Of a stretch of DNA of 64,000 nt, positions 12,593-23,299 are shown piece after piece. The notes beneath the pieces are model-generated. The model saw only the letters and a list, made by a program, of their open reading frames with translations. It searched no databases and was not told the origin of the DNA. The translations under genes were made by a program, and so were the position numbers. Numbering within the stretch: position 1 is the stretch's first letter; each line of letters begins with the position of its first letter. Location of the stretch: the NCBI GenBank assembly GCA_029532415.1, contig JAQOTA010000047.1:2108001-2172000 (forward strand). Direction: 5' to 3'. This DNA comes from Marasmius tenuissimus. Lineage: Eukaryota; Basidiomycota; Agaricomycetes; Agaricales; Marasmiaceae.

Positions 12593-15363
12593 CTAGGTAG
12601 ACGACGATTCAAATGCCAGCGTGGCGTGTGGTGCTAAGAATCGTCCATCGGTACAACAAGCTGTAACTTGAATCTGCAAGAAGAATGGAGCTGAATATAA
12701 CTCTCCACCCCATCGAATGCCTTGGTGGTACCAGCGGGCACCCGCGGCCGGGGCGGTAGACTTGGAGCTCGAGTTGAGCTGAAAGCCGTCGTATGTGGGA
12801 GTATCGGTAAAAACAACATATTCCGATTCCTGAGGTTGAAGTCGGACTTGACCCGAGACGCCAGCGATGGCGACGATGGGCTGAGGAAACGGTTGGCCGG
12901 CTTCTTCGTGTCTTGCGAGCTAAACTTGTTCTGCTCCACAACAAGTTCCCAAATTGGTCGTATGGCGATGGCAGAGCCTCCCCTCATCTCGACTTTGGCG
13001 CGATCCCCGACACCATTAAGCTTAGCCCTGAGGTTTCGCCTCTTCCCTCTTCTTAATCTTCGAGTTCTTGGAGAGTCAACCGGCCGAGTCAGCCAGGCCC
13101 TCCGCCACTACGAAGTACACCAAAGCGAATCTGATGGGCCTGGTCGCCACCTCGAATGGAGCAGAAGCTTGCACCCGCGAAAGGGAGCCGAGGCGATCGT
13201 TGGCGTGCGGTAGCCTGGGCTCTAATGCGTTGCGGGAGGTTGTGTGTTTCACGAGAATGGCCGAGCAAGACTATACGACGGCGGCTATACCGGAAGCTTT
13301 CGGAATAGGTCTTGAGAACGTTGTTGTAGTCGGAGAGAAGTCGCCCCCATCCATTTGGCCAACGTTCAGCAGTGGCAGAGACAATGATCGAGGGATAGCA
13401 TCCAGTGGCTCGTTCACGATGCCAGCCGCCAGGGAGCTACCCTTTTCTATCATCCATCCGGTTCGGACGCCTTGCGTGTCGTGCTCAGCTTCTCCACTTC
13501 TCCATCTGGTCCTTCCACCTTCTCCCCAGAACCCCAATCAAACCGAGCCTTCATAACCATGTTCGCCTCCTCCACCTTCCACCGTTGGTCGCCTTTATCA
13601 CTCCCGCTAACCTCCACCTCAGCACGCCTATCCAGTCGTCAATGACCTCGTTCGCCCCCACAACCAAGGCGGCCTGGTCATGAATATCGTTTCTGAAAGC
13701 AGTACTCTACCGAGGCTGATCCTCAGTCACGTTTCCACGGCTTTCCGCTCCTGGAGACTCGAGTGGAGATCGTTGATCTCGACGTTTGTAGCAGCGGGCT
13801 CCTGGGCATGGACAGAAACATTCATTCGGGGCCGTGATGGTCGAAGTTGAGAAGTATGTGCGTTGTCGAAATTGGGTTTAGGTCCAAACTCGCGTGCGAG
13901 CTTGCAGTCGTACTACCAGCTGCAGTGAGTTTGTAGCGAGTGAGGATGCCAGCAGAGACGTCGAAGGATGTTGTGCTGCTTGACCTTCGGCCATTCACGC
14001 ATATAGAGACGCAGTGTGCTGCGAACTACGTGGCAATGAGAACTAGCTTCGTCTGTAGTGTAAACCGAGACTGACTCACAGCACATTCTCCCTGTATGGA
14101 TGACGCTAGAATCTTCCATTGTGTCCGTGTTCTTCGACTGTCGAGTTGGCCCCTATACCATCGTGTCACTCCATCCTCATCGCCGTCGGGACGTTTGTCG
14201 TTGTCGTAGCTTTAAGAGAATGGAATTTGGGAGGTCGTTGCGCTGGGCCCTGGGGCTGAGGACGTTGGTGTTGATAGCGTTGACCAGCGGACAACGATTC
14301 GGAGTTGTGGGTGCAGAAGTCTACGTGCTTGTGTGCTCGTAGCTGTGGGGTATGGGAAAAGAACGAAGAGAGGTTCGGATGGGGTCGAAAGAGGCGGAGC
14401 ACGGCGAAGGCAACGAAGCAGAGCCATCCGATGCGTTGAGGTTGAAAGAGTGAAAGAATCGGGCTGAGGTGGACCAGACAGGTCCTATAGAATACAAAGG
14501 CATGACACCGGTGGGCAAAAAGAGGAACTTTCACCCAGATGCCTGCCCTCATCACGTTGCCAACTGTAGGTATCGCTTCAAATGTTTGAGCCGTTCAGTT
14601 TGACCTGAGGGAGCTCGATAAGCCGACAAGGAGGTAGGGGAAGAAGGGACACGGTGCATTCCATATTTCGGATATCTGCCAAATCGTCTCGTTGAAGAGA
14701 GTGCTCGGACTCCGCGAGCTGCGACGCTTAGTGGAGCTGTCATACGAGTATGGACCATATGTGACGAAATGACCAATTCAACCGGACTTCAGACCTACAA
14801 AATCCAGAGGTATGAGAAGGTGATATCGGATGAGACGATCGTTACAAACAAATACCTTTTGAGGACCCAATGAACGTCACAGCACAGGGGGGAAAAGTTC
14901 TGCGTCTCCACCCAACTTCAGAGACCAGGAGCATCATGCACAAACGTTGTGCGAAGCGCAAATTCTGGGATGAAGGTCGTGTTCCTCGCGGAGAATTCGG
15001 GTATAGTAAGTCGATAAATTATAGAGGACGTATGCGGCGCAAGACTGAAGCGTTGATCTCCAAAGTGAGCTATCGGCTTGCATCAGATGCGAAAAAATGT
15101 AGTGAACATACCCGTCTATCAGTTCCCCATCAACCGGATGCCACAGTACACTAGTATATCTCTGAGAGACAAAGGACTCGGTCGGTTTTACCGGTATGAG
15201 AGAGAGATAGACTTCCGGCGACGTTGGTGAACGACAATCGCCAATGCAGGAAACGAATTGCGCCAGATCCTTCGGAGCCTTGTCGAGACTGCGTTGGTCC
15301 CTATTTGCCGTATTCCGGGCTCCTCCAACATCCGGTTGCTCTGCATAGGTATTCCGTGGCCAT
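12593..15363 (-). CDS. Family X, copy A (unrecognised, possibly broken)
   Basis: The C-terminal exon is clear: about 12860 to a TAG at 12593-12595, with segments such as GVSGQVRLQPQESEYVVF, WYHQGIRWGGELYSAPF and ATLAFESSST. The start is taken as the ATG at 15363 (MATEY), which aligns with the ATG at 48181 in copy B. A shared donor (GTATGTTCAC) ends the first exon near 15112. The MATEY frame soon meets a stop while a neighbouring frame is open (14934-15371), so either an early intron or a frameshift is present. Middle exons are not resolved. A conserved upstream site lies at 15435. Function is unknown and no catalytic motif is visible. Confidence 0.35.
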
Positions 15364-15434
15364 CTTAACAAGGACGCGAGGAAGAAAGGGAGTTGGTGGA
15401 GGCGGTTGTGGAAAGAGAGGGAAGGTCACATAAT

Positions 15435-15449
15435 GGTCACACTCGTGAC
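15435..15449. promoter_or_regulatory. Conserved GGTCACACTCGTGAC site upstream of family X copy A
   Basis: It lies 72 bp upstream of the copy A ATG; copy B has the same site 71 bp upstream of its ATG. The partly palindromic form (GTCAC/GTGAC) suggests a dimeric binding protein, by inference. Confidence 0.4.
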
Positions 15450-15774
15450 GTGAAGTTGGGCCGCGGCCATGCGGAAATCTCCGGCGGCATCAACAGGAAA
15501 ATTGAAAGGGACAACAAGCGCCCACAGGGTATCCGAACCACCATCACCACCACCATTCAGCCTCAAAACCGACCAAAAGCTCAGATTTGCGATCTGAGAC
15601 TCAAAACTCTGTAGTCTGGCGACATCATCACTTTGCTACAAACAAATCTCAACATCATGATTATTCTGCATACACAGACGGAGGTGCCCACGAAGAATCC
15701 ACTTGACTGGGCGAATTGCTTACACTAGAGGCCGGGCTAATCAACAACGCGCTCTATTCTAAGTGTCCAATAAG

Positions 15775-16467
15775 CTACAAATTGTTCAAGTCCAACGTCT
15801 CCCCGCAGTTTATCTCCTTCGCGTCGAACTGAAAATCGTCTGTAGGCTGCGATGACACAATATCATTGTTGAAGTATATGAAATGATAGTCGTTCTTGCC
15901 CGGCTCTCCGGTAGGATCACCATAGTTTACGCGAATCCTCCCTTTGGTTTCCTTGTGGTTAATCCCAACGACCGCCACCCGCTGTTTACCCGCAGGCACA
16001 GTGACGGATAGCTTCTCACTTGCAGTCTGGGCTTTGGACTCGGACCAGCCGGCCTCGCCCCCAATCTTGATCCCAAGAAGGTCAATCTCCACACTGGTGG
16101 TGTGCTCCCATGTTTCCTCCCTGGTCACTGATCTCTCAACTTCGGTGGTGATGTTGGGAGCATCTGGCCCGTTGTCGCAGTTTGTGACCGGGATGCCCAT
16201 TGGGAACCACCTCCTTCGGTCTGGTAGCACGGCCTGTATAATTCGGTAAGTTGTCAGCTAATCAGAGGAGGGGGTGCAGATGAGAAGGGATCTTACCTGT
16301 TGCTCAAACGTGCAGCGGTCTGCCTCGCCAAGTGGACGACCGGGGCAATGATCGAGGCCGGCTGGATCAGGTCGGTCCACATTCTTTCTCGCTCGGAGTC
16401 GAGTCGAAGGTGCTGCCGAAGCAGAGGTGAGAATAGCAGCAAAAGCGACGAAAGAAGTGCAGCGCAT
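15775..16467 (-). CDS. Secreted Cys-containing beta-rich protein A (2 exons, 209 aa)
   Basis: Exon 1 is 16467-16297 and exon 2 is 16233-15775; the 63-bp GT-AG intron falls between codons 57 and 58. Residues 1-19 form a signal peptide. A basic stretch (RLRARK) follows, possibly a Kex2-type processing site. The motif HCPGRPLGEADRCTFE is shared with protein B. Cysteines 41, 52, 76 and 200 are conserved in both and could form two disulfides. The middle has alternating Ser/Thr and hydrophobic residues, and the C-terminal block (YGDPTGEPGKNDYHF) is nearly identical to B. This pattern resembles the aerolysin/ETX-MTX2 pore-forming fold, but that is an inference from pattern, not a match to a known protein. 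It is divergently transcribed from B, with TATAAAA at 16592-16598. It could equally be a non-toxic lectin-like or surface protein. Confidence 0.8.
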
Positions 16468-17411
16468 GATTGAGCAGATGACGGAGTGGACTAGCCAACA
16501 AATGAGAGAGCGGATTGGGTAGGGACTTGGGTCTCAGACTCAAGTTGGTTGGGAGCTTGGGGATGGTGTAAGTGCCAATTTCATTGACTTGTTTTATAGC
16601 TTTTACCTCATCATAAGGCGTTACTAGGCATTTTTGCTCGATCGTAAGATGAGCAACCTAACTTGGTCCAAATGCATTGTAAAGGGTGCTGGGATCTTCC
16701 ACTCAGAAGGTTTAGAGCCCTCGGGCATTATTTCGCCTGTGCATTCCCACACGATTTGATGTATCAGGAGTCGGGATATTGATCATGGAGCTGACTCCCC
16801 GAGTCGCCCTGGGATCACACCCTCATTTCGAGGGATATATCATTACTTCTTTTGTTATTGATCGTCATCTCTAAACAGAATCACCTTCGATCGCGATGGA
16901 TGCATGACAGTTGAGCTGAAACACCACGTTTCGAACATCGTACTGATTCGTGGCGCTGGATAAGACCCCTCGTTCACAAGAAATGCCCGGGATGGCACGC
17001 GAACTTGACACAAAATCAACCTCAGAAGCTGCGGCGGACGCACTTTTGACAGTTGGGTCGAACAGGATCATGATAATCCGTGCCAGGATATACAAACACC
17101 CTCTCACGAACACAGGTGTGTCTCAAGAGAATACACTCGATCTCTCACCCCAAATTCTAACCAGTAATTTTCATCACTCCAGGCTCCAAACCTAAAATTA
17201 TGGGGGGCCAGAGCCGTACCGCTCATGAGATGGCTCCGAACTTTCTACCTGCAGGAGCTATGAGTGCTGCCTCACTAGAATAATCGGATGACTTATAAAA
17301 GGTGAATTCACCTTCACGTCTTCTCTATCCCCAACTTTCCAGTTGCATTACGCCGGTCGTATTCTTTCTGTCCCTTTTCCGCCTCGTCCCCCTCTAAGCT
17401 TTTTCTCCACC
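16468..17411. promoter_or_regulatory. Shared divergent promoter of secreted proteins A and B
   Basis: These 944 bp separate the two start codons. Each side has a TATA box: TATAAAA on the minus strand at 16592-16598, about 125 bp before the A start, and on the plus strand at 17294-17300, about 115 bp before the B start. Co-regulation is plausible but not shown. No gene is seen in the middle. Confidence 0.55.
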
Positions 17412-18113
17412 ATGCGTTGTTCCTTCTTCACTCTTTTCGCTGTTGCCACTCTCGCGTCCACTGTGTCTGCTTCGCCATTGCAGAGGCGCAAGAACGTCGA
17501 CCGACCTAACCCTCCTGGCCTCGAACATTGCCCAGGCAGGGAACTCGGAGATGCCGACAAATGCACCTTCGAGTCCCAAGAAACCGGCCCCGACACCACC
17601 ATTGTCGAACTCGTCGGGGACCCCGCCAGCAACTGTCAAGGCGGGACGACCGACCTACAGCTCACACTCAGCGGATCCAAATCCGTGTCCCAGAGTTTCA
17701 AAGCTGGCGTCACCACGGGATTTGGTATAGAGGGGGGAGAAGACCTCCCAATCGGCATTTCGTTCTCCAACTCGGATACCTGGAGTAGTTCCGAGACGAA
17801 AACGTTCAGCCAGAGCACTGGAATCACCATTCAGCCCGGGAAAAAGGCAAGTTCACATATCGTAGTCTGGTTTTTGTTTGAACGATTTGCTGACTCGTAC
17901 TGTTTCTTTCACGACTCACAGGCCTCGTTGGTTGCTAAAATCACCGCAAAGACGTTCCTTGGTCGTGTCCGTGTCAACTATGGTGACCCAACTGGAGAGC
18001 CCGGAAAGAATGATTACCACTTCATCTATTTCAATAACGGGATTGGGAGCATTCAACCAACGGACACGGTCGTCTGGGACCAGAAAATTGTCAACTGTGA
18101 TGAGGATCTCTAA
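17412..18113 (+). CDS. Secreted Cys-containing beta-rich protein B (2 exons, 208 aa)
   Basis: The start is the ATG at 17412 (MRCSFF), which gives a clean signal peptide (about 1-20); the frame is open upstream to 17343 without signal-like sequence. Exons are 17412-17846 and 17922-18113. The intron is a predicted GC-AG type (AAG/GCAAGT donor, CACAG acceptor) of 75 bp. It has no in-frame stop, so retention would add 25 residues. Splicing here aligns the product with protein A (PGKK joined to ASLVAKI). Conserved features are a dibasic site after the signal peptide, HCPGREL, cysteines 40, 51, 75 and 204, a Ser/Thr-alternating middle and YGDPTGEPGKNDYHF. A possible aerolysin-like fold is inferred as for A. 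The intron position differs from that in A. Confidence 0.8.
   Translation: MRCSFFTLFAVATLASTVSASPLQRRKNVDRPNPPGLEHCPGRELGDADKCTFESQETGPDTTIVELVGDPASNCQGGTTDLQLTLSGSKSVSQSFKAGVTTGFGIEGGEDLPIGISFSNSDTWSSSETKTFSQSTGITIQPGKKASSHIVVWFLFERFADSYCFFHDSQASLVAKITAKTFLGRVRVNYGDPTGEPGKNDYHFIYFNNGIGSIQPTDTVVWDQKIVNCDEDL
17847..17921 (+). other. GC-AG intron of secreted protein B
   Basis: The donor AAG/GCAAGT matches the usual GC-AG consensus and the acceptor is CACAG. Length 75 bp is a multiple of three and has no stop in frame. The boundary is supported by alignment with protein A, not by transcript data. Confidence 0.65.
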
Positions 18114-18430
18114 ATACACTCTTTTATTATCGCTTCCAGACTGGGTTATTGTTCTTTATGAGGCCTGTTGTGCGTAGTTCATATATTTCACCAGTAATGC
18201 ATGCGAATCCAAGGAGACTGGTAGCACGAGAGATCCGTCGTGGTTCGGGCATTCAAAAAACTTTGCCTCACGACCGAAGTTCTTCCATCACATCATGGAT
18301 ATAATGTTCTCCTGAGACCCCAACATACTCGACAAAAAGGGATGGACAAACCCTGATAATAGAATGAATTTCATTAATAAAAATGATAAGGACGGACATA
18401 CGCTGGGAACTCACCGTGAAATACGTATCT
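18114..18430. other. Spacer between secreted protein B and F-box 3
   Basis: Convergent 3' ends flank this region. I see no gene or repeat in it. Confidence 0.5.
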
Positions 18431-18933
18431 TCAATTTTCAGAAAGAGTAAGCTCCCTCCACAGTTCAACCTGAAGTCCTTCAATGCGTAACTGATCCAGA
18501 CGTTCATCGTCTATCCCCTTGTCAAGCGTAACAGACGCGAGCCTCGAGTTCGCTATCGCCGACGAATCACTCGCATCCAGCTCCGCCGAGGCCCGCCACC
18601 TGATCTCGAGAAGATTGACGAGAGTCTCATCAGTATACGTGGATGCAAACTCGCCGACGGGAAGGAATGACAGGCTCTCGAGCTTCGGGACGAGTGAGAA
18701 ACTGTTGGTAGTGTTTTTTGTCCGGCGGAAAAGAGATAGATACTCGTCTGATATTCCGTCAACCAGGGCCACACCAAACGAGAGGTCGTTTAGCGACGTG
18801 AGCGGGTTGAGGACAGTGGAGAATTCGGTAGGGGGCATTTCAACCCTGTGAATCGATAGCGAGACCAGGTTCTGCGGGGATATAAAGAATGGGGAAAGGC
18901 TCGTGTGATCTGGTCCTGAAGAGAGGATGGTAA
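18431..18933 (-). pseudogene. F-box/LRR-like protein, copy 3, C-terminal part
   Basis: This is the last 168 codons of F-box 3, from KLTILSSGPDH to a stop at 18431 (LRIEGLQVELW near the end). It has family similarity throughout and no internal stop. It is cut from its N-terminal part by the TIR element at 18934-23299. An upstream ATG inside the element cannot supply the F-box. A promoter-like TATATAA on the minus strand of the element (20875-20881) points towards this part, so an LRR-only transcript is possible but unproven. Confidence 0.88.
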
Positions 18934-18971
18934 GCACCAGCAAAACTATGGGGATCCGATCAGCGTCTGAC
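18934..18971 (+). repeat. Left terminal inverted repeat of the 4.4-kb element
   Basis: It begins GCACCAGCAAAACTATGG and contains GGATCCGATCAGC. The inverted partner is at 23262-23299, with six mismatches in 38 positions. Confidence 0.85.
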
Positions 18972-20692
18972 AGCAATGACCTGGAGACAGCAGTATGGTA
19001 CCCATAGATCAGTCACTGTACATACCCGCTCAGTCTAATAGTAGATGATCAGGCAATGAAAATGTACCATTAGTATGACCTACCATGGTCAGCGCACGGT
19101 CAGTTTAAGGCAGAATGCCAAAGTCTGAATAGAAAATGATCAGCCGCTGGCCAGAACTTGTCAGGTTGAAGGTACCTTATCAGTTAATGACCAGAGAGTG
19201 GTCAGATCCCGTCAGAATGTAAAGCTTCAATCAGGCAAAGGCAGAATGGCCCCATTGTGTCCGGGGTGAATCAGAGGGCTTCCGGACTGCAGATGGTCTG
19301 AACGGTAAATGGTCGGTGAGAGTTGGAAGGAGATAAGAGGATCAACGTACGATCGAATGAGGTTAGACTGTTCGCGCCAAATCAAACTATGAAGTAGTTA
19401 TTGCAGCATGATGGTCGCTGGTAAGTAGCCGTCCGGCGCTTGCGCTAAAATCAGTAGTGCCGGTGAGCTTGTTCACGAGGCAACCAACGCGTCAATGATG
19501 CGTGCCACACTTGACCCTCAACCACCACCATCACCGCCAAAATCCACTCCCATTTCAAAACCACGCAGGCTGGCCACTACTTCAATAGAAACAACCTACA
19601 AATCAGCAAAGTAAAGGCTGGAAATCAAAATTTGGAATGAGATGGAGTTTACTGGCAGGTGTGTAGTTGAATCAGCGATTTCATTCACCAGCGAAACCAT
19701 GCTGACCTGCCGAGTGGCTGATGAGCCCCATCAGACGGGTCGAGAGAGCTTCAGTCTAGACTGACCTGGTCATTTCCTGAAGATGATCTATGTTTCTGGC
19801 TGAATGAAGGAAGAATTGCAGTAACTTTGAATAGCTGTAAGTCTTACGGACACTGAAATGCTATACTCAGTATGAAATAGAATGACAAGGCTCTGGGAAG
19901 ACGGACGAGACTGATTGTGACTGTCAGACTGGTCGTGATTGTAAGATTCCGCCAGACTGATAGCTATTGTAAGATGTGGCCAGACTGACTGAGTTGGTCA
20001 GATATTGTCAGATTGGCCAGAATGGTCAGATGCTGCCAGAGTGACAGGTATTTATAAAGCATAGTCAGCTTAGCACATACTGTCCACTCAATCTAATACT
20101 TACAAGCTGTGTTCCTCAGTCCGACGACACCACAAAATACACATAGCTGGGCCCCATTGGCACGAGAAAGCATCAGATAAACAATGGCTATTGCAAGTAT
20201 ATGGATGCTACAAAAAGACACCGGAGGGTGACTATGCTTCAACATTCATCACTACTGTCATTTGAGATCCGCTATACAACAACCTACAGAAGTTGAGATG
20301 TCAGTCAACCAATGCTACGAAAATTACAGGAGATGATCTACCTCTGGAGACCTGGGCGACAGTGAACACTCACGGCAGCGGTCCACCTGCCAGCATCATC
20401 GAATATGCAGAAAGGTGGTGGGACAGAACACTCTCGGTGCATCAAGATGATCCTTGAGGTGCAAACCAAGTGCATATAGTCAGCTTGGATGTCCATAATG
20501 GTAGAAACGACCCAAACATACCCTAATTAAGGTGGTTGGATGGAGCAACGTACTCGATGCCATGTTCTGACTTCAGTCGGCTCTACAACATGAGAAAAGT
20601 AGCGTGAGTTATACGATGGATCAAAGATGGCAGTAGCACTGATACACACCTTTTACGATTCCATATTGCTACAAGAGATCTGAGATCGTGGC

Positions 20693-20743
20693 CTGTGATA
20701 CTTCGAGTTAGTATTCGGCAAATACAAATAGAGTGGCTCTTAC
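20693..20743 (-). other. Predicted 51-bp intron in a non-coding transcript of the 4.4-kb element
   Basis: On the minus strand there is a GTAAGA donor, a perfect TACTAAC branch site (20707-20713) and a CACAG acceptor. No long ORF flanks it. Confidence 0.45.
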
Positions 20744-20821
20744 CGATGGCTTATATCGAGGTTACGAGCCGTATGGGTACAAGGGAGGGAAAAGATTGCG
20801 GTGGAGAGTGAGCCAAAGGGG

Positions 20822-20905
20822 GTGATGGTGGGAGGGAGGAAAGAAAGGACGCGGAAAACTGGGTAGCGTTGGACTTATATACCTGGTAGGGTGGTCCGTG
20901 CAGTA
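20822..20905 (-). promoter_or_regulatory. TATA promoter-like arm (left) inside the 4.4-kb element
   Basis: The minus strand reads GCACGGACC, then AGGTATATAAGTCCAACGC, then a pyrimidine-rich stretch with CCACCATCACC. A similar block lies in inverted orientation at 22270-22360. TATATAA is at 20875-20881. A likely intron follows downstream (20743-20693, branch TACTAAC). Outward transcription towards 18934 is inferred. Confidence 0.5.
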
Positions 20906-22269
20906 GTTGTAAAAGTGGCGAATGGACGATGACGTTGATGATGATTCAGACGTCACCATCGTCGCCCATGGTCATTCTCCAAGGTGTTTGGTTGAACAAC
21001 TAGTGATGGGGTCTGTTGGTCTATATTGACGGATTGAATGCCGCGTCCACCTTCTAGTGAATATGAATGGAAGATCCTCGCTCCTGCACTGTAGAAGTCA
21101 GCCCTTCAATCAATTAGGACCACCGAAGCTAAGTAAAAGTAAAAGTAACAGAGTTGATGAGCACGCCCAAAGCACGCACCTAGTCCGTAAGTTCCATCCA
21201 CTGCAATTTCAATCGTCAACTAGGTCCCTCGGTTCATTTGAAGGTCGTTATTTGACGGCAGTCGACGGCCATGATGCATGATGGGCTGCAACCAGAGTGC
21301 AACGATGGTGGTTGAGGGTCAAGAGCAGCATGAGCTGATGACGCGTCAATCACCGTGAGAAGTAGCCCACCAGCGCTAACAATTCCTGCGCAAGCGCCGC
21401 TGGTGCACCTGACCTTGGATCCAACTTTTTTATATGTGCACCGGCGGCAACGACCTTTGACCCCCCCCTCTGGGTGATGTGGTACGTAATAGATCCGAAT
21501 GCGGAGCCTGCTAGACTTGGTAGGTACTTTAGACAATGCATTACTGTAACCTGACTAACCAGTGTTTCACAAAAAGTGAGCAGTATGTCCATATATGGAC
21601 ATGGTCTGGTATGATTATTATTACAGCTCGTCATTCTGAAGCTTTCTGACCGGACGCTGAGCAGCCTCTGTGCAGATGCTGCCAGTCTGACGCGTTCTCT
21701 TGAGATGCAGCTAGTCTTAGGCGCTCTGGTCGGCGTCTGATAATTTTCTGATAAGATGATCGCAATCTTTATTCATCTTAGCCGCCGCTGATCAACATCT
21801 CATCAGGATCCCTCACGCTATCATTGCCTTCTCACTCAACTTTCAGACTGTCGGTATGTTATAAGTGTATGATCATGGACTAAAATACTGACTACAACAA
21901 GTCAGCGACACATCAGGGTAGGTAAGTCTACCGCTGGCTGGTCATCACGGTCAGACACTGGCCAGACCTTCATGAGTTCGCTGGTGTTCGCACAATGGTT
22001 TCCTGATACTGATTACCCAAGTAGAGCCTAGATCTGGGACCTTGCTAAGGATTTACAAGCAATGTTGTTCGGTATCAACAACAACAGATGTTTCGCTGGT
22101 ATCCTGAGTTGAATCGTTCAGGATGGACCCTCAAAATGGACTCGACTTCGTAGTGTTACGCATGCCAGCTCTGGCACTGCTTGGTTCATTGGACGACATC
22201 GACATCAGTGACGTATGCGTCGTCACCAGTGTCATCGATCTGGAACACTGGCTACTTTCTCAACCCGCC

Positions 22270-22360
22270 GCACGGACCTTCCCCCCCAAGTATATAAACC
22301 CAACGCCGTCCCAATTTCGCCCATCCTTCCTTTCCCCCTTCCACCATCACCTCTCCCAGT
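22270..22360 (+). promoter_or_regulatory. TATA promoter-like arm (right) inside the 4.4-kb element
   Basis: GCACGGACC precedes AAGTATATAAACCCAACGCC (TATATAA at 22291-22297). A pyrimidine-rich block with CCACCATCACC follows. It is similar to the inverted left arm. A plausible GT-AG intron lies downstream at about 22673-22730. Confidence 0.5.
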
Positions 22361-23261
22361 ACCACTACACGTCACCTTACTCCTGTAACTCTTGTTAGTT
22401 TATCTCGCAACTTTGAGACAGGCCGTCGGTAGGAGAGCTTCTTGACTGGTATCCACCTCACACTGACTTTTCAAGTCCTCCTGATGGTTTTTGGTCAATA
22501 CTACCGGTGCTCAATGTCATTTTCACCAAGTACGCGACACCCGAATTACGATTAGGATACATCGGGCACAGGTATGTTCATGCCGCATCTATAGCTACAT
22601 ATCTGGAAGCTGACTACATATATGCGCTAGTTATCCCAAGTGCATTGGACTACGCCTATGGCGCCTTTGCAGGTAAATTCTTTCTGTTAGTCCTCGGTGT
22701 TTTAACTTACTGATACTTTAATCTCGCAGGTTATCGCAAAGAGGGATGTATGGTAGTAGCAGTATGCATTGAGTGGCAAGTACCCACGTAGAAGTAGCTC
22801 ACAGTCTGTCAGTATGTTCCTGTAGATCTGTATGTAAATATCTTGATAGAATTTATTCATTTTTATGTTTTCTTCTGTGTCCGTGGGGATGCCTCCGGCG
22901 TTGTTGAGGGATCCCGATACCGACCTCTTGGTCTGCTAGCATCCGGTCAGATTGAGCATCCTGACGATGTCTGATCAGGTCGGCCAGTCTGACGGTGCCT
23001 GCCTAGCTCAGTCAGTCTGATGGCATCTGGCCATCTCTGGTCAGTCTCTCCTTATCTGCTCACCGCACGTCGACCTGTTATGTTCTGCTTAGCCACTGAC
23101 TAGGGAATACCATTCTAATGTGAGCTGATAGGTATGTGACAGTCCTGCGGCGCAGACCAGACACTATCAAACTTAAGGTATCTGTGTGAAAAAGCCTTTA
23201 CGAATCAGAGACTGACCAGGCCTGTCAGGTTGGTAGTCCCTAATTCTAACTGCCGGGGCTG

Positions 23262-23299
23262 GTCAGTGGCTGACCGGATCCACATAGGTTCGCTGGTGC
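23262..23299 (-). repeat. Right terminal inverted repeat of the 4.4-kb element
   Basis: Read on the minus strand it begins GCACCAGCGAACCTATGT and contains GGATCCGGTCAGC, pairing with 18934-18971. Confidence 0.85.

Larger units (their letters stand above)
18934..23299. mobile_element. 4,366-bp TIR DNA element inserted in F-box 3
   Basis: The ends are imperfect inverted repeats starting GCACCAGC: 18934-18971 and 23262-23299, matching at 32 of 38 positions by eye. An AA flanks each end (18932-18933, 23300-23301). Removing the element and one AA restores an in-frame F-box gene. Both flanks of the interior carry arrays of short GTCAG, CCAGACTG and GGCCAGA motifs (about 19000-20060, 21640-21740 and 22930-23060), as expected for transposase-binding subterminal repeats. 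No long ORF and no recognisable transposase is present, so it is non-autonomous or decayed. The 2-bp TSD and CACC ends suggest a CACTA/Plavaka-like (CMC) relative, but the superfamily is uncertain. Confidence 0.85.

Noticed and set aside
13068..13556. Plus-strand ORF of 162 codons partly conserved at 46090-46260
   Set aside because: The same DNA is equally conserved in a minus frame, as expected from recent duplication; strand could not be decided.
14934..15371. 145-codon minus ORF as a stand-alone gene
   Set aside because: It overlaps the first exon of family X copy A in a different frame; the start and donor alignment with copy B favours the family X model.
19000..20060. Possible CRISPR-like array of short repeats
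   Set aside because: The GTCAG/CCAGACTG motifs are irregular in spacing and orientation and lie inside a TIR element of a fungal genome.
21234..21634. Two overlapping minus ORFs of 94-100 codons inside the 4.4-kb element
   Set aside because: They cross inverted repeat arms, have no domain, and no similarity to transposases that I can see.
22123..22398. 91-codon ORF in the 4.4-kb element
   Set aside because: It reads through the TATATAA box and its flanks, so it is more likely promoter DNA.
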